Source: Porphyromonas sp. (lineage in GTDB: Bacteria; Bacteroidota; Bacteroidia; Bacteroidales; Porphyromonadaceae). Taken from it: a stretch of 64,000 nt of DNA. The number at the start of each line of letters is the position of its first letter. The stretch's first letter is position 1. The notes below the pieces were generated by a model that did not search any database, was not told the origin of the DNA, and saw only the letters and a list, made by a program, of their open reading frames with translations. Below, piece after piece: positions 61,830 to 64,000 of this stretch. The position numbers and the translations under genes are program-made. The DNA lies in the NCBI GenBank assembly GCA_022772085.1, contig JALFBN010000006.1, positions 54,218-118,217 of the forward strand. Reading direction: 5' to 3'.

Positions 61830-62585
61830 ATGAAGAGAACCATGTCAGGAATGAATTATAAAAATCAAACAGTGGGAGCTATCGCTGCTGCCGATTACCG
61901 AACGGTTTCCGTGTTTCATCGCTATGGAATTGATTTCTGTTGCCATGGAGAAGATGCCTTTGAGGAGGCATGTATTAAGGCAACAGCCTCGGTGGAAGAG
62001 GTTATGAGTGCTCTGGATAAAGCACTCCAAGAAATGGATGGGGATTCTTTTGTCCATCCCTTTAGTGAATGGGATAAAGATCTTCTGATGGACTATATCC
62101 TCAAAGTGCACCATCGAGGGATTCGACGAGAGGGACCTGTGACGCTCCAATTGTTGGATAAAGTGGTGCGTGTGCATGGAGAGCAACATCCCGAATTGCA
62201 GGAGGTACAGCGACTCTTTGCTGAGTCTTTGGTTGACTTAGAAGAGCATTTGCAGAAAGAGGAGCAGGTACTATTCCCCTATCTATATGACCTCTTTTCG
62301 GCATCTGTGGGAGAGGGTGAATTGGAGGCGTTCCATTGCGGCTCGGTAATTTATCCTATTCGTGTGATGCTTACAGAGCATGATGGTGAGGGTGAACGCT
62401 ATCGAACGATCTCTTCTCTTACTAATGGATATACTGCACCTGAGGATGCGTGTGCGAGTTATAAGCTCATGCTTCAGCAGATTGCTCGGTTTGAACGACA
62501 ATTGCATGAGCATATTCATCTCGAAAATAATATCCTCTTCCCATGGGCTATTGACAACGAACCCCGAAGCAATAGGATTGGCTGA
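61830..62585 (+). CDS. RIC/ScdA-family di-iron repair protein
   Basis: A 251-residue protein of the RIC (ScdA/YtfE) family, which repairs iron-sulfur clusters after oxidative or NO damage. The N-terminal ScdA domain reads VGAIAAADYRTVSVFHRYGIDFCCHG, with the paired cysteines at CCHG. The hemerythrin-like domain follows with histidines in ILKVHHRGIRR, RVHGEQHPEL, LFPYLYDLF, MLTEHDGEGERY and HEHIHLENNILFPWA, which would ligate a di-iron centre. Starts at 61830, 61842 or 61851 are all possible; the first directly abuts the hcp stop (TAAATG), so coupling is likely. With hcp it forms a nitrosative-stress operon. Identification is firm. Confidence 0.9.
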   Translation: MKRTMSGMNYKNQTVGAIAAADYRTVSVFHRYGIDFCCHGEDAFEEACIKATASVEEVMSALDKALQEMDGDSFVHPFSEWDKDLLMDYILKVHHRGIRREGPVTLQLLDKVVRVHGEQHPELQEVQRLFAESLVDLEEHLQKEEQVLFPYLYDLFSASVGEGELEAFHCGSVIYPIRVMLTEHDGEGERYRTISSLTNGYTAPEDACASYKLMLQQIARFERQLHEHIHLENNILFPWAIDNEPRSNRIG

Positions 62586-62614
62586 TAGTTTATCCTACCC
62601 ATGGATATACTGAT

Positions 62615-63304
62615 TTACTCCAACTCTGCCATTCGGTGTGGTTGGAGTATTTCTATGGATTTTCCGTTCACATGGAGTAGACCCTCTTTTTCCAGTTGGG
62701 CAAGACTTCGAGCTAACGATTGTCGATTTACCCCAAATCGGTCAGCAAGCTCTTTCCACGACGATTTTATTTGAAGATGTCTGTTTCCCTCTTGGATATG
62801 GAGTTGGATGAGATAATCTGCTATTTTCCCTTGCAAACTTCTGAGGGAGAGTTGGTGGATCTTCTTCATCAAGAATACACTCACATTCGAGACGATACTG
62901 ATGAAATTCGCCATCAGTTGGGGAGATTGGTGCATAAGGTCTCGGAAATCATCCTTCCCGATGCGGAAGAGGATGCTTTCTTCGCTGGCCATGAGTGTCA
63001 CGGGCAGGGTATTCTCTTCCGCAAAAAGGAGGGCAGGGGCAACGATTCTCCCGAGGGGTAAAGTATCCATGAGGAGCTGTTTCCCTGATGCTCCGACCAT
63101 CTCTGCCTTGATGGCTCCCAGCCCTACGATGCGGAGGTCTCGCAGTTTATCCCCTCCGATGGCATACAACTCACCCCGCTTCAAATGTTCCTTTTTGTAG
63201 GAACACTGACGGAGCAGGAGGGATACCTCTTCATGGCTCATCTGTGCAGAGAGTCCGCTATGGTGCCATGCCTCTAATAGTAGATTAAAATCGCTTCCTG
63301 TCAT
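62615..63304 (-). CDS. hcpR: Crp/Fnr-family regulator, HcpR type
   Basis: Transcription factor that senses NO or nitrite stress, probably through bound heme, and activates hcp in Porphyromonas. The 229-residue protein closely resembles P. gingivalis HcpR, to the extent I recall it: [26 protein letters not shown], then [17 protein letters not shown] in the sensor domain, a dimer helix ([36 protein letters not shown]) and a helix-turn-helix ([30 protein letters not shown]). The end converges on the RIC gene, 29 bases apart. Cysteine clusters of Fnr are absent, so heme rather than iron-sulfur sensing is likely. A likely operator lies upstream of hcp. Confidence 0.88.
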   Translation of the reverse strand: MTGSDFNLLLEAWHHSGLSAQMSHEEVSLLLRQCSYKKEHLKRGELYAIGGDKLRDLRIVGLGAIKAEMVGASGKQLLMDTLPLGRIVAPALLFAEENTLPVTLMASEESILFRIGKDDFRDLMHQSPQLMANFISIVSNVSVFLMKKIHQLSLRSLQGKIADYLIQLHIQEGNRHLQIKSSWKELADRFGVNRQSLARSLAQLEKEGLLHVNGKSIEILQPHRMAELE

Positions 63305-63322
63305 ATCCTACTATCTCATGTA

Positions 63323-63829
63323 TCACGTAGTCTTGTCCTTTCGTCGTGATAGGGTGTAAGAACTTTTATATAGAATGAAAACGGGTAGGATGCTTCCGAT
63401 ACCCAATGTAAAAATAACGGTCAGCGCAATCACGAAGTTGGTCTGAAAGTCCTGCATATATTGTACTGCAAGGAGAGGATCTTTGTGGTGAATCACAAAG
63501 CGTACAAGGCTCAATACCGCATTATAGCAATACATCCCGGGGATCATGGGAAGCAATGCCGGTATGTAAAGTACGGTCATCGGGATATGCACCCACCAGC
63601 GTCCGAAAATATAACTGCCGAAGCCAATAAATACCGATGCGATGAGAGAGGCCCCTACGATGTCCACATTAAGGTGATTCATTAGAAGCCAACGTAAACC
63701 ATGCCCTAGGGCAGCCAATATGATGATGGGAGGGAAGCTTCTACGAGGTGGAACCGATACTGCCGCAAATCCGATGGAGGCCATCCCTGCAAAAAAAGCG
63801 TCTTGTAATAGGTCTAATAGCAAGTTCAT
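63323..63829 (-). CDS. Threonine/serine exporter, ThrE_2-type subunit
   Basis: A 168-residue membrane protein of the second half of the ThrE family (DUF3815-like). Four to five helices are visible, with the signature AALGHGLRWLLM, ASVFIGFGSYIFGRWWVHIPMTVLYIPALLPMIPG and a C-terminal helix. In this family the larger DUF1212 half is usually encoded next to it, but upstream on the minus strand there is only about 30 bases before an IS end, so the partner may be separated or cut off by the insertion sequence. Whether the pair is functional is unclear. The likely role is export of threonine or serine. Confidence 0.8.
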   Translation of the reverse strand: MNLLLDLLQDAFFAGMASIGFAAVSVPPRRSFPPIIILAALGHGLRWLLMNHLNVDIVGASLIASVFIGFGSYIFGRWWVHIPMTVLYIPALLPMIPGMYCYNAVLSLVRFVIHHKDPLLAVQYMQDFQTNFVIALTVIFTLGIGSILPVFILYKSSYTLSRRKDKTT

Positions 63830-63860
63830 ATGAATTGATCTAGGGTATAAAGCGAGATCT

Positions 63861-64000
63861 CAGGGCAACCGCATCAAATTCTGAGAAGCTTTCTGAGGTA
63901 TTCTGGATTCATCGCCGCCTTAAACATTCTCTTCTTCACAGAGTGCTTGTCTTTCTGAGCCTTAACGATCCCCAAGGCCAGCTTCCTTAAGACATTTAGG
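63861..64000 (-). mobile_element. End of an insertion sequence (possibly ISAs1-like), partial
   Basis: The terminus beginning CAGGGCAACCGC at 63861 has the CAGGG start typical of ISAs1-family inverted repeats. The adjoining transposase C-terminus on the minus strand ends at 63874. The other end of the element lies outside the window. The family call is tentative. The insertion lies about 30 bases upstream of the ThrE_2-type gene and may have separated it from its usual partner. Confidence 0.55.
63874..64000 (-). CDS. Transposase C-terminus (continues beyond the window)
   Basis: 42 minus-strand codons open to the window edge read LNVLRKLALGIVKAQ, then DKHSVKKRMFKAAMNPEYLRKLLRI and a TGA stop at 63876-63874. 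The LRKLAL and basic KK/KR pattern with a terminal YL is like the end of ISAs1- or IS4-related transposases. Only the tail is visible, so the family cannot be decided and completeness is unknown. Confidence 0.6.
   Translation of the reverse strand, partial: LNVLRKLALGIVKAQKDKHSVKKRMFKAAMNPEYLRKLLRI

Noticed and set aside
1..64000. CRISPR arrays and rRNA operons
   Set aside because: No regularly spaced repeats and no rRNA sequence were recognised anywhere in the window.

Overview
This window reads as chromosomal DNA of a Porphyromonas-like member of the Bacteroidetes. The supporting signs are: promoters of the Bacteroidetes type (TTTG about 19 bases upstream of TAnnTTTG) in front of several genes; a short primary sigma factor (287 aa); a tmRNA whose tag reads GENNYALAA; a complete Bat aerotolerance operon; cytochrome bd preceded by a DUF4492 gene; PorW of the type IX secretion system (T9SS) and several secreted proteins with T9SS-type C-termini; and a Crp/Fnr regulator that closely resembles Porphyromonas HcpR. 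The species cannot be named from this sequence alone.
Layout. 1-4.3 kb: end of chorismate synthase, ribosomal protein L31 type B, an HtrA protease and the primary sigma factor. 4.4-9.1 kb: a YihY/BrkB membrane protein, then a leftward operon of three lipoproteins that share a C-terminal domain (two with Ig-like BIG2-type N-termini, one of these also with leucine-rich repeats). 9.8-13.2 kb: tRNA-Met and the leftward DUF4492-cydA-cydB operon. 13.5-16.4 kb: an AAA+ sigma-54-type activator, an LptE-like lipoprotein, a TPR-like protein and SecG. 16.8-26.2 kb: tRNA-Lys and the rightward operon MoxR-DUF58-membrane protein-BatA-BatB-BatC-BatD-BatE-PAP2. 26.2-28.8 kb: an accessory island framed by a decayed tyrosine-integrase end and a frameshifted helix-turn-helix gene, carrying HXXEE, HEAT-repeat, small hypothetical and VOC-family genes. 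29.2-32.2 kb: two secreted, probably T9SS-exported proteins. 32.5-39.9 kb: ksgA, a flippase-like membrane protein, pepD, fabD, trxB, a TPR/propeller protein and a nucleoside phosphorylase. 40.2-40.85 kb: tmRNA and a CAT-anticodon tRNA. 41-52 kb, all leftward: an outer-membrane barrel, an asparagine-synthase-like protein with a Wzx-type flippase (surface glycan), a large LRR protein and two TonB-dependent-receptor-like barrels, with a broken third copy fragment. 52.7-56.4 kb: PorW and a membrane-anchored cysteine-cluster protein. 56.5-59.9 kb: fluoride channel CrcB with PPi-dependent phosphofructokinase, and a saccharopine-dehydrogenase-like (carboxynorspermidine) enzyme. 60.1-63.3 kb: a nitrosative-stress module of hcp, a RIC/ScdA di-iron repair protein and convergent hcpR, with a palindrome well placed to be the HcpR operator. 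The right edge holds a ThrE-type exporter subunit and the end of an insertion sequence.
How the genes work together. Three themes dominate: life at low oxygen with oxygen and NO defence (cytochrome bd, Bat operon, TrxB, Hcp/RIC/HcpR, HtrA); building and exporting the cell surface (LptE, SecG, PorW, Wzx, T9SS cargo, TonB barrels, lipoproteins); and a little mobile DNA (integrase and HTH relics, IS end). I did not find a clearly new multi-gene system. The best leads are the shared domain of the three lipoproteins, an LRR-capping module reused in several surface proteins, promoters that abut start codons, the candidate HcpR operator, and the cargo genes of the island.
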